Under the pieces are notes generated by a model, which had not been told where the DNA came from, did no database searches, and saw nothing but the letters and a program-made list of their open reading frames with translations. Positions 57,862 through 64,000 of a stretch of 64,000 nt of DNA are shown piece after piece. Source of the stretch: Streptomyces sp. PKU-EA00015 (GTDB taxonomy: Bacteria; Actinomycetota; Actinomycetes; Streptomycetales; Streptomycetaceae); NCBI RefSeq assembly GCF_013387495.1, contig NZ_JABZEE010000025.1, positions 124,001 through 188,000 on the forward strand. Direction: 5' to 3'. Within the stretch, counting starts at the first letter, position 1, and every line of letters starts with the position of its first letter. The translations under genes and the position numbers were made by a program.

Positions 57862-58628
57862 CGACCCTTTCGCCGGAGACGATCCCCTCGCTGGAGGTGC
57901 GTGGGCTCGCGTACGCGTACCCCGACGGACACCAGGCCCTCTTCGGCGTCGACCTGACGGTCGGGCGCGGTGAGCGGGTCGCCCTCCTCGGCCCCAACGG
58001 CGCCGGCAAGACGACCCTCGTCCTGCACCTCAACGGCATCCTGGCCGGCGGGGTCGGCACGGTCGCCGTCGCCGGACTGCCGGTGGCCAAGAAGAACCTC
58101 GCGGAGATCCGCCGCCGGGTCGGCATCGTCTTCCAGGACCCGGACGACCAGCTGTTCATGCCCACCGTCCGTGAGGACGTCGCCTTCGGGCCGGCCGCCT
58201 CCGGTCTGCGCGGTGCCGCGCTGGAGCAGCGGGTCACGGACGCGCTGGAGCGGGTCGGCATGGCGGATTTCGCGGACCGGCCGCCGCACCACCTGTCGTT
58301 CGGACAGCGCCGCCGGGTCGCCGTCGCGACCGTGCTCGCGATGGAGCCGGAGATCCTCGTCCTGGACGAGCCCTCGTCCAACCTCGACCCGGCGTCCCGC
58401 CGTGAACTGGGCGACATCCTGCGCTCGTTGGACGTCACGGTCCTGATGGTCACGCACGACCTGCCGTACGCGCTGGAGCTGTGCCCCCGCTCGGTGGTCC
58501 TCAGTGACGGCGTGATCGCCGCGGACGGCGCCACGCAGGACCTGCTGGGCGACGAGGACCTGATGCGCAGCCACCGGCTGGAGCTGCCCTTCGGCTTCGA
58601 CCCGAAGTCCGTGACAATGGGCGCGTGA
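57858..58628 (+). CDS. ECF transporter ATPase CbiO/NikO
   Basis: A 256-residue ABC ATPase that powers the metal transporter. Walker A is GPNGAGKTT, the Q-loop VFQDPDDQLFMPTVREDVAFGP, the ABC signature HLSFGQRRRVAVA, and Walker B EILVLDEPSSNLD, with switch His in VTHDLPYAL. DDQLF is the typical CbiO Q-loop phrase. GTG 57858 overlaps the stop of the Q gene; ATG 57849 is three codons upstream. Its last bases overlap the GTG of an OhrR/MarR gene. One ATPase serves as homodimer in such systems. Confidence 0.93.
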   Translation: MTTLSPETIPSLEVRGLAYAYPDGHQALFGVDLTVGRGERVALLGPNGAGKTTLVLHLNGILAGGVGTVAVAGLPVAKKNLAEIRRRVGIVFQDPDDQLFMPTVREDVAFGPAASGLRGAALEQRVTDALERVGMADFADRPPHHLSFGQRRRVAVATVLAMEPEILVLDEPSSNLDPASRRELGDILRSLDVTVLMVTHDLPYALELCPRSVVLSDGVIAADGATQDLLGDEDLMRSHRLELPFGFDPKSVTMGA

Positions 58629-59119
58629 ACCGCACCGAGGAGACCCGCACCGACGAGACCCGCACCGACGAGACCAGGGCCACCACGGCCACCGCATCAC
58701 TGCTGCTCGACGACCAGCTGTGCTTCGCGCTGTACGCGGCGCAGCGCGCGGTGACCGCCGCCTACCGGCCGCTGCTGGCGGAGCTGGGCCTGACGTATCC
58801 GCAGTACCTGGCGATGCTGGTCCTCTGGGAGCGCGGCGAGGTCCCGGTCAAGGAGCTGGCCGCCGCACTGCGGCTGGACTACGGCACCGTCTCGCCGCTG
58901 CTGAAGCGGCTGGAGTCGGCGGGGCTCGTGCGCCGCGAGCGTTCGGCGGCCGACGAGCGCTCCGTGCTGCTGGTGCTCACCGACGAAGGCCGGGCGCTGC
59001 GCGAGCGGGCCGAACGGGTGCCGGGGCAGCTGATGCGCAGCACCGGTCTGGAGGGGCCCGAGATCGCGCGGCTGCGTGCCGAACTGCACCGGCTGGCCCA
59101 GGAGGCGGACCCCGGCTGA
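58625..59119 (+). CDS. ohrR: MarR family regulator, OhrR type
   Basis: A 164-residue redox-sensing repressor. The OhrR entry LDDQLCFALYAAQRAVTAAYRPLLAELGLTYPQYLAMLVLWE holds the peroxide-reactive Cys (about residue 34). The winged helix is VKELAAALRLDYGTVSPLLKRLESAGLVRRERSAADERSVLLVLTDEG. The first 20 residues are three near-repeats of TRTDE from short DNA repeats. GTG 58625 overlaps the CbiO stop by four bases, an unusual coupling with metal uptake. The target ohr follows 91 bases downstream. Organic peroxide oxidises the Cys and releases the operator. Confidence 0.9.
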   Translation: MNRTEETRTDETRTDETRATTATASLLLDDQLCFALYAAQRAVTAAYRPLLAELGLTYPQYLAMLVLWERGEVPVKELAAALRLDYGTVSPLLKRLESAGLVRRERSAADERSVLLVLTDEGRALRERAERVPGQLMRSTGLEGPEIARLRAELHRLAQEADPG

Positions 59120-59159
59120 TCCGGTCTACCCCGGAGTAACAACTGCCCCCGGATTCCGA

Positions 59160-59177
59160 TACATTGTGCGCGATGTA
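59160..59177 (+). promoter_or_regulatory. Candidate OhrR operator TACAT-N8-ATGTA
   Basis: A perfect 5-bp inverted repeat in the ohrR-ohr gap, 33 bases before the ohr start. The position and the TACA.../TGTA form fit an OhrR box, though the sequence is shorter than the best-known ones. Confidence 0.5.
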
Positions 59178-59210
59178 AATGCAGCGGCGCACTGACCACG
59201 GGGAAGCACC

Positions 59211-59678
59211 ATGAGCGAGCAGGCCACTACAGCCGACATCTCCGCCACCGCCGACACCCGGCCCACGAAGATCATGTACGTGGCGGAGGCCACCGCCCAC
59301 GGCGGCCGGGACGGCTATGTGACGAGCCACGACGGCCGGATCGACCTGCGCGTGGCCATGCCGCCCGCGCTCGGCGGCGACGGCAACGGCACCAACCCGG
59401 AACAGCTCTTCGCGGCCGGCTACAGCGCCTGCTTCCACAACGCCCTGGTGCTCGTCGGCCGCCGCGCCGGTCTCGACCTCACAGGCTCCACGGTCGCCGC
59501 CAAGGTCGGCATCGGGCCCAACCGGGCCAGGGGATACGGACTCGCGGTCGCTCTCAACGTCTCCCTCCCGCTCGTCGACCAGGACCTCGCCGCACGGCTC
59601 GTGGGCGACGCGCACCAGGTCTGCCCGTACTCCAACGCCACCCGCGACAACATCGACGTCTCCATCGTCCTCAGCTGA
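59211..59678 (+). CDS. ohr: Organic hydroperoxide resistance protein Ohr
   Basis: A 155-residue thiol peroxidase that reduces organic hydroperoxides with lipoylated proteins as electron donors. IMYVAEATAHGGRDGYVTSHDGRIDLRVAMPPALGGDGNGTNPEQLFAAGYSACF holds the first redox Cys (about residue 76), and AHQVCPYSNATRDN the second, with the conserved Arg and Glu in between. The first 15 residues are a low-complexity extension. Start ATG 59211. Its repressor gene lies just upstream, with a candidate operator in the gap. Confidence 0.95.
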   Translation: MSEQATTADISATADTRPTKIMYVAEATAHGGRDGYVTSHDGRIDLRVAMPPALGGDGNGTNPEQLFAAGYSACFHNALVLVGRRAGLDLTGSTVAAKVGIGPNRARGYGLAVALNVSLPLVDQDLAARLVGDAHQVCPYSNATRDNIDVSIVLS

Positions 59679-59707
59679 CGGCGCCGTCCCGAGCTGACGC
59701 CCCGTAT

Positions 59708-59758
59708 GGGGGCACCTCCTGGGCCGAAGTCCCCCAGCTACCGCTGGGAGGTGCCCCG
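59708..59758. repeat. Short palindromic repeat, copy B
   Basis: GGGGCACCTCC near the left end and GGAGGTGCCCC near the right end enclose TCCCCCAGC...GCTGGGA. It is the fullest copy of the family, intergenic after ohr, and could also act as a terminator. Confidence 0.7.
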
Positions 59759-59814
59759 AGGGGGAGTGCCGCCCCGGCATCCGGCCGGTCTGGACCACGT
59801 TGCACCATGGGGGG

Positions 59815-61005
59815 ATGGACGGCAGTGAAGGAGCACATGTGGTGGACGTCCGGGGCACGGTGGCGGACGGCTTCGAAGCGGTCGCGGACGCCTTCGTACG
59901 CAACTTCGAGCAGCGCGGCGAGCGCGGGGCCGCGGTCGCCGTCTACCGCGACGGCCGCAAGGTCGTCGACCTGTGGGCGGGCGCCCGTGACGTGGACGGC
60001 CGCGAACCCTGGGCCGTCGACACCGCCCAGGTCGTCCGCTCGGCGACCAAGGGCGTCGCCGCGGCCGTGGTCCTCCTGCTCCACCAGCGCGGCCAGATCG
60101 ACCTGGACGCGCCGGTCGGCACGTACTGGCCGGAGTTCAAGGCGGCGGGCAAGGAGCGCGTCCTCGTCCGCCACCTGCTCGCGCACCGTGCCGGCCTGCC
60201 GGTGCTGGACCGGCCGCTCACCCCGGCCGAGGCCGGTGACGGCACGAGCGGCCCCGCCGCTGTCGCCGCCCAGGCCCCCGCCTGGGAGCCCGGCACCGCG
60301 CACGGCTACCACGCGCAGACCTACAGCTGGCTCCTGGGCGAACTGGTGCGCCGCGTCACCGGCCGGACCATGGGCCGCTGGGTCGCCGAGGAGATAGCCC
60401 GCCCGCTCGGCCTCGACTTCTGGATCGGCCTGCCCGCCGACGAGGCCCACCGCGTCGGCCGCCTCGGCCCCGTCGCCGAGCCGGAGACCGCCCAGGGCGG
60501 CGGCCTCAAGCTCCGCCCCAAGCGCTCCGTCTCCGAGGCCTACCGGGACCCCGCCTCCCTGACCCGCCGTGCCTTCGGCGCCATCGACCCGGCGCCCGAC
60601 GAGAACGACCCCGCCTTCCGCGCCGCCGAACTCCCCGCGTCCAACGGCATCTCCACCGCCCGCGCACTCGCCCGCTTCTACGCCGCCACCATCGGCGCGG
60701 TCGACGGCGGGCCCCGGCTGTTCGCCCCGGCCACCCTCACCCTCGCCCGTACCGAGGAGTCCGCCGGACCCGACCGCGTGCTCGTCGTCCCCACCCGCTT
60801 CGGCCTCGGCTACATGCTCCACGGGCCCGCCTCGCCGCTGCTGGGCCCCGGCTCCTTCGGCCACCCTGGCCGCGGCGGCTCCCTCGGCTTCGCCGATCCG
60901 GAGTCGGGCATCGCGCTGGGCTACGCGACGAACGGCATGCGCAAGGGGGTTACGGCCGATCCTCGTGCGCAGGCGCTGATCAGGGCGGTACGTTCGGCCC
61001 TGTGA
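59815..61005 (+). CDS. Beta-lactamase-fold serine hydrolase (EstB/DD-peptidase-like)
   Basis: A 396-residue class C beta-lactamase-fold hydrolase. The nucleophile motif is SATKG (S-x-x-K, about residue 75). The second motif is in the Y-x-N/H position HAQTYSWLLGELVRRVTGR, and GHPGRGGSLGFADPESGIALGYATNG carries the H/K-x-G third motif. No signal peptide, so it is probably cytoplasmic: an esterase or peptidase rather than a resistance enzyme. ATG 59815 follows a G-run; GTG 59839 is possible. It overlaps the SDR gene (GTGA at 61002), so they are coupled. Confidence 0.88.
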   Translation: MDGSEGAHVVDVRGTVADGFEAVADAFVRNFEQRGERGAAVAVYRDGRKVVDLWAGARDVDGREPWAVDTAQVVRSATKGVAAAVVLLLHQRGQIDLDAPVGTYWPEFKAAGKERVLVRHLLAHRAGLPVLDRPLTPAEAGDGTSGPAAVAAQAPAWEPGTAHGYHAQTYSWLLGELVRRVTGRTMGRWVAEEIARPLGLDFWIGLPADEAHRVGRLGPVAEPETAQGGGLKLRPKRSVSEAYRDPASLTRRAFGAIDPAPDENDPAFRAAELPASNGISTARALARFYAATIGAVDGGPRLFAPATLTLARTEESAGPDRVLVVPTRFGLGYMLHGPASPLLGPGSFGHPGRGGSLGFADPESGIALGYATNGMRKGVTADPRAQALIRAVRSAL

Positions 61006-61808
61006 ATCGCTTCGAGGGACACGGCGTACTGATCACCGGAGCCGCCCGCGGCATCGGGGCGGCGACCGCCCGGCGCCTCGCCTCGGAGGGCGCGCGGGTG
61101 CTCGTCACCGACATCGACACGGACGCCGCCGAGGAGACCGCCGCGTCCATCGACGGTGCGGAGCCCTTCCCCTGCGACGTGGGTGACCGCGGCTCGGTCG
61201 AGGCGGCCGTCGCGCACGCCGTGGAACGCTTCGGCACCCTCGACGTGCTGGTCAACAACGCGCTCTCGGCCACCCGGGACACCGAGAGGTTCGAGGACCT
61301 GCCCGACGACGACTGGGCCCGTGACCTCGACATCTGCCTGACCGGGGCGTTCCGGTGCTGCCGCGCCGCACTGACGCATCTGGAGGCGGGCGGCCGAGGG
61401 GCGATCGTCAACATCGGCTCCGTCAACGCCGAGCAGTCCTTCGGCGGTCACGCCTACAGCGCCGCCAAGGCTGGTCTCGCCTCCCTCACCCGCACCCTCG
61501 CCGCCGACGCGGCGGCGCGCGGCGTCCGCGTCAACCAGATCAACCCCGGCACCGTCCGCACCCGGGCCTGGCAGGACCGCGCGTCCGAACTGGACGCCCT
61601 GCGCGAGGTCTACCCTCTCGGCCGTGTCGGCGAGCCCGAGGACATCGCGGCGGCAGTGGCCTTCCTCGCCTCGCGCGACGCGGCCTGGATCACCGGCACG
61701 ACGCTCCGGGTCGACGGCGGCCTGCTCGCCGTCAACTCCGGTTTCGAGCGACTGCACGCGAGCCTGGCAGCGAACGGCCGGCCGACCCCGCCGTCAGCAC
61801 GAACGTGA
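61002..61808 (+). CDS. Short-chain dehydrogenase/reductase
   Basis: A 268-residue classical SDR. TGAARGIGAATARRL is the cofactor loop, VLVTDIDTDAA its acidic end (favouring NAD), NNALSAT the NNAG-type motif, and S...YSAAK the active site (NIGSVNAEQSFGGHAYSAAKAGLASL). PGTVRTRAW and DGGLLAVNSGF complete it. GTG 61002 overlaps the hydrolase stop by four bases. The C-terminal 20 residues overlap the end of the opposing DUF817 gene by 77 bases. The substrate is unknown. Confidence 0.9.
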   Translation: MNRFEGHGVLITGAARGIGAATARRLASEGARVLVTDIDTDAAEETAASIDGAEPFPCDVGDRGSVEAAVAHAVERFGTLDVLVNNALSATRDTERFEDLPDDDWARDLDICLTGAFRCCRAALTHLEAGGRGAIVNIGSVNAEQSFGGHAYSAAKAGLASLTRTLAADAAARGVRVNQINPGTVRTRAWQDRASELDALREVYPLGRVGEPEDIAAAVAFLASRDAAWITGTTLRVDGGLLAVNSGFERLHASLAANGRPTPPSART

Positions 61809-62529
61809 CCGTGATGAGCAGCGCCCACGCCCCGAACTTGGCCACCGACACCGGCTGCCAGCCGGTCAGTTGGTCCGGATAGCTCCAGGCCCCCGCGTAC
61901 GTCGCGATGTTCTCGGCGACCCACAGGAAGAAGCCGATCAGCACGAACGCCAGGGCCAGCGGCATCCGGTGGTCGCGCTCCCCCACCCGGAACCGCACCC
62001 ACGTCCCCGCGGTCGCGCACAGCAGCAGCGCCGCGAGCACCCAGCGCGCGTCGGGCAGCCAGTGGTGGCTGAAGAAGTTCACGTAGACGGCGGCCGCGAG
62101 CACCGCCATGACCCGGGGCCGGTAGCCGGTCAGCCGCAGGTCGAACAGGTGCCAGGCCCGGCAGAGGTAGCTGCCCACGGCCGCGTACATGAACCCGCCG
62201 TACAGCGGTACGCCGCCGATCTTCGTGAGCGCCTCCTCCGGGTAGGTCCAGGAGCCCATCCGCACCTTGACCAACTCGAAGAGGAGCCCCACGAGATGGC
62301 AGCAGGCGATCACGGCGGTGTCGCGGGCGCTGTCCCAGCCGAGTTTCCTGGCGATCACAGCCAGGGCGATGCCGTAGAGCAGCAGCAGGTCGTAGCGGGC
62401 GACGGGCAGGTCGGGCAGCTGCCCCGAAACGGCGATGCCGCCGACGAGAGCGACGGCGAAGGCGCAGCAGCGCGCCTCCAGCAGGCCGAAACGGAGCAGC
62501 TGGCGTATCCCGTGTGTGATCATCCCCAT
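61732..62529 (-). CDS. DUF817 family membrane protein
   Basis: A 265-residue membrane protein with seven or eight segments. LARKLGWDSARDTAVIACCHLVGLLFELVKVRMGSWTYPEEALTKIGGVPLYGGFMYAAVGSYLCRAWHLFDLRLTGY is the conserved DUF817 block, and FFLWVAENIATYAGAWSYPDQLTGWQPVSVAKFGAWALLI is a second one. No catalytic motif is evident, and the function is unknown. ATG 62529 (MGMITHGIRQLLRF) is preferred; 62589 would add a basic, non-family extension. It overlaps the convergent SDR gene. Confidence 0.85.
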   Translation of the reverse strand: MGMITHGIRQLLRFGLLEARCCAFAVALVGGIAVSGQLPDLPVARYDLLLLYGIALAVIARKLGWDSARDTAVIACCHLVGLLFELVKVRMGSWTYPEEALTKIGGVPLYGGFMYAAVGSYLCRAWHLFDLRLTGYRPRVMAVLAAAVYVNFFSHHWLPDARWVLAALLLCATAGTWVRFRVGERDHRMPLALAFVLIGFFLWVAENIATYAGAWSYPDQLTGWQPVSVAKFGAWALLITVTFVLTAGSAGRSLPGSRAVARNRS

Positions 62530-62629
62530 GGCGGCAGGGACGCCTGCGAGGCGCCGCCCGGTTCGCCGGCACCGCGCATCAGTCGGCACCGCGCGTCAGC
62601 CGGCTCCGCGTATCAGCCCGCTGTGAGCA

Positions 62630-63481
62630 TCAGCCCGCCTTGAGCATCAGGCCGATGCCCAGCACCATCAGGCACGCCGCCGCGATCCGCGGCGCCCCGA
62701 ACCGCTCCTTGAACAGCAGCGCGCCGATCGCCGCGCCGACGATGATCGACGACTCCCGCAGCGCCGCGATCGGCGCGAGCGGGGCGCGGGTCTGGGCCCA
62801 CAGCACCAGTCCGTACGCGGCGATCGACATCGCCGCGCCGAGCAGTCCGCGCCCCACATGAGGCCGCAGCTGGGCGGTCAGCGCGCCCCGGCGGGCGTAC
62901 ACCGCGTAGGCCGGGACCAGGAGGCCTTCGAGGACCATCAGCCAGGCGATGTAGCCGACCGGCGTGCCGGACGCGCGCACGCCCAGGCCGTCGACCACCG
63001 TGTACGCGGCGATCGACAACCCGGTCGCGAGCGCGGCCGCGATCGCCGGCCAGTGCGGGCGTGTGCCGGAGCCCTTGATGCCCCACAGCGCGACACCGAC
63101 GAGGCCCGCCGACGCGACGCCGACACCGGCCGCCTGCCAGGCGCCCAGATGCTCGCCGACGAACACCACGGCCGCGACCGTCACCACCAGCGGGGCCGTG
63201 CCGCGCGCGATCGGATACATCTGGCCGAAGTCGCCGAGGCTGAACGACCGCATGAGCAGGGCCTGGTAGCCGACGTGCAGCAGCGCGGACGCGACGAGGT
63301 AGGGCCAGGCTCCCGCCGCGGGCACCGGGGCGAAGCACGCCATGACCGCGCCCATGACGGCGGCGCCGCCCGCAATCAGGGTGAAGGCGACGAGCTGGTC
63401 CTTGATCCCGTGCGCCAGGGCGTTCCAGCCGGCATGCGTGACCGCCGCGGCGAGCACCGCGGCGGCGACGAGAACCGTCAC
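62630..63481 (-). CDS. DMT superfamily (EamA) transporter
   Basis: A 283-residue transporter with ten segments in two EamA repeats. The first repeat ends with GQMYPIARGTAPLVVTVAAVVFVGEHLGAWQAAGVGVASAGLV. The second has APLAPIAALRESSIIVGAAIGALLFKERFGAPRIAAACLMVLGIGLML, where the ALRESSI block is typical. It probably exports a metabolite or amino acid. GTG 63481 overlaps the stop of the YbaK-like reading by four bases, so the two are coupled. Confidence 0.9.
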   Translation of the reverse strand: MTVLVAAAVLAAAVTHAGWNALAHGIKDQLVAFTLIAGGAAVMGAVMACFAPVPAAGAWPYLVASALLHVGYQALLMRSFSLGDFGQMYPIARGTAPLVVTVAAVVFVGEHLGAWQAAGVGVASAGLVGVALWGIKGSGTRPHWPAIAAALATGLSIAAYTVVDGLGVRASGTPVGYIAWLMVLEGLLVPAYAVYARRGALTAQLRPHVGRGLLGAAMSIAAYGLVLWAQTRAPLAPIAALRESSIIVGAAIGALLFKERFGAPRIAAACLMVLGIGLMLKAG

Positions 63482-63714
63482 GCCGTGCGCTCGCGGACGT
63501 CCACGACCGTGCCGCCCGCGTGGGCGATCAGCATCTCGCCGACGTCGCAGCCGATGGCCTCTGCCGCCTGCGCAGCGATGGGGGCACCTCCCGTGCCCTT
63601 GGGGCTACGGGGGAGCGTCGCGTCCGGGAAACGGCGTGCGGTGTCCTCGAGTCCGAGTTCGCGCAGAGCCTCGGCGAATCGGGGGTGGGCGTCGGCGGGG
63701 TCGTGAGTGCTCAT
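63478..63714 (-). pseudogene. YbaK/ProX-type deacylase gene with internal deletion
   Basis: A 78-residue reading. Residues 1-33 (MSTHDPADAHPRFAEALRELGLEDTARRFPDAT) and 45-59 (AAQAAEAIGCDVGE) are the start of a YbaK/EbsC-type Cys-tRNA or prolyl-tRNA deacylase. A typical protein would then run about 100 residues through KSLVF... and the substrate pocket. Here the next residues (MLIAHAGGTVVDVRERTA) resemble the extreme C-terminus of such proteins. The middle therefore seems deleted in frame, which would remove the active-site lysine region. Another 12-13 residues (LPRSPKGTGGAPI) come from an inserted palindromic repeat. ATG 63714 starts it; its stop overlaps the DMT gene. Confidence 0.6.
63580..63615. 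repeat. Short palindromic repeat, copy C (inside the YbaK-like gene)
   Basis: GGGGGCACCTCCCG...CGGGGGAG, the reverse orientation of the repeat family. It is in frame as about 12 residues of the YbaK-like reading. Confidence 0.65.
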
Positions 63715-63769
63715 GGCCCGCACGCTAGCGGTGGTTGTACGGGCCATGCGACCGTGTTTCACCTCATCG

Positions 63770-64000
63770 TCACCGCGCGTTCAGCACCTGCGCGACGACC
63801 GGACCGGCGGCGTCGCCGCCGTGCCCGCCGGAGTCGACGACGGCGGCTGCGGCGAGGTCGTCGGCGTACCCGGTGAACCAGGCGTTGGAGTCGCCCTGGC
63901 CGTCGACCTCGGCGGATCCGGTCTTGGCGCCCTTGTTCCCGCCCACGGAGGCCATGGCCCGGGCCCCGGTGCCTTCGCCGGCGGCTCCGGCGCTCATCAA
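63770..64000 (-). CDS. C-terminus of a penicillin-binding protein (partial)
   Basis: The last 76 residues of a protein whose start lies beyond the window. GNKGAKTGSAEVDGQGDSNAWFTGYADDLAAAAVVDSGGHGGDAAGPVVAQVLNAR carries the KTG box of penicillin-binding transpeptidases (KTGSAE), followed by the typical AWFTGYADD strand and the VVAxVL C-terminus. The fold suggests a class B PBP of the PbpA/PBP2 type, which crosslinks cell-wall peptides outside the membrane. The DNA between its stop and the YbaK-like start (63715-63769) holds no other gene. Confidence 0.8.
   Translation of the reverse strand: MMSAGAAGEGTGARAMASVGGNKGAKTGSAEVDGQGDSNAWFTGYADDLAAAAVVDSGGHGGDAAGPVVAQVLNAR

Noticed and set aside
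1..64000. CRISPR arrays, insertion sequences and complete prophage
   Set aside because: No spaced direct repeats, no transposase and no structural phage genes were found. Only the integrase/resolvase element at the left end is visible.

Overview
The window is high-GC DNA with strong G/C bias at third codon positions, GTG and ATGA/GTGA-overlapped starts, and genes typical of Streptomyces: a HrdD-type sigma factor, an SsgA-like sporulation protein, SepX/GlpR, secreted M6 and S1 proteases, and a tricorn-type protease. I read it as a chromosomal segment of a Streptomyces species. Gene calls rest on reading the proteins, motifs and spacing; no database search was run.

Layout. (1) 1-5288 is the end of an integrated element. 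It holds a small serine recombinase with an N-terminal zinc finger, three unknown genes (one apparently frameshifted), a cluster of TGAAAC motifs, and a long tyrosine integrase next to the 3' end of tRNA-Arg(CCT). (2) 5535-15680 carries an acyl-CoA ligase, an M6 metalloprotease, a TetR/MFS pair, a MarR/ring-opening dioxygenase pair with clear operators, a GNAT enzyme, hrdD and a WYL regulator. (3) 15722-21399 has an MFS exporter and the fructose operon fruR-fruK-fruA. (4) 21409-30104 holds membrane and housekeeping genes: DUF6227, P1 peptidase, LtrA, MscL, a SAF protein, MTA phosphorylase, FmdB and an MFS protein. (5) 30269-40685 holds a cation antiporter, penicillin acylase, 5-FTHF cyclo-ligase and the run galU - moeA/glp - moaC - mogA - GNAT - sepX, which joins molybdenum cofactor genes to a division cluster. 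(6) 40769-42747 has tRNA-Ala(CGC), a degenerate GyrB-like ATPase domain and a secreted serine protease. (7) 42858-48805 holds exonuclease III, a MerR regulator and a BVMO/hydrolase/SDR operon. (8) 48885-55851 holds tricorn protease, TetR with two perfect operators, an MMPL exporter and the SsgA-like gene. (9) 56025-59678 is an ECF nickel/cobalt uptake operon (M-Q-O) running directly into ohrR, then ohr. (10) 59815-64000 holds a beta-lactamase-fold hydrolase, an SDR, DUF817, a DMT transporter, a YbaK-type gene that looks internally deleted, and the 3' end of a penicillin-binding protein.

Recurring themes are regulator/target pairs with visible palindromic operators, a family of short palindromic repeats (three copies, two inside coding sequence and in frame), and two genes whose only sensible start is CTG. 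The least explained region is 1-5288.
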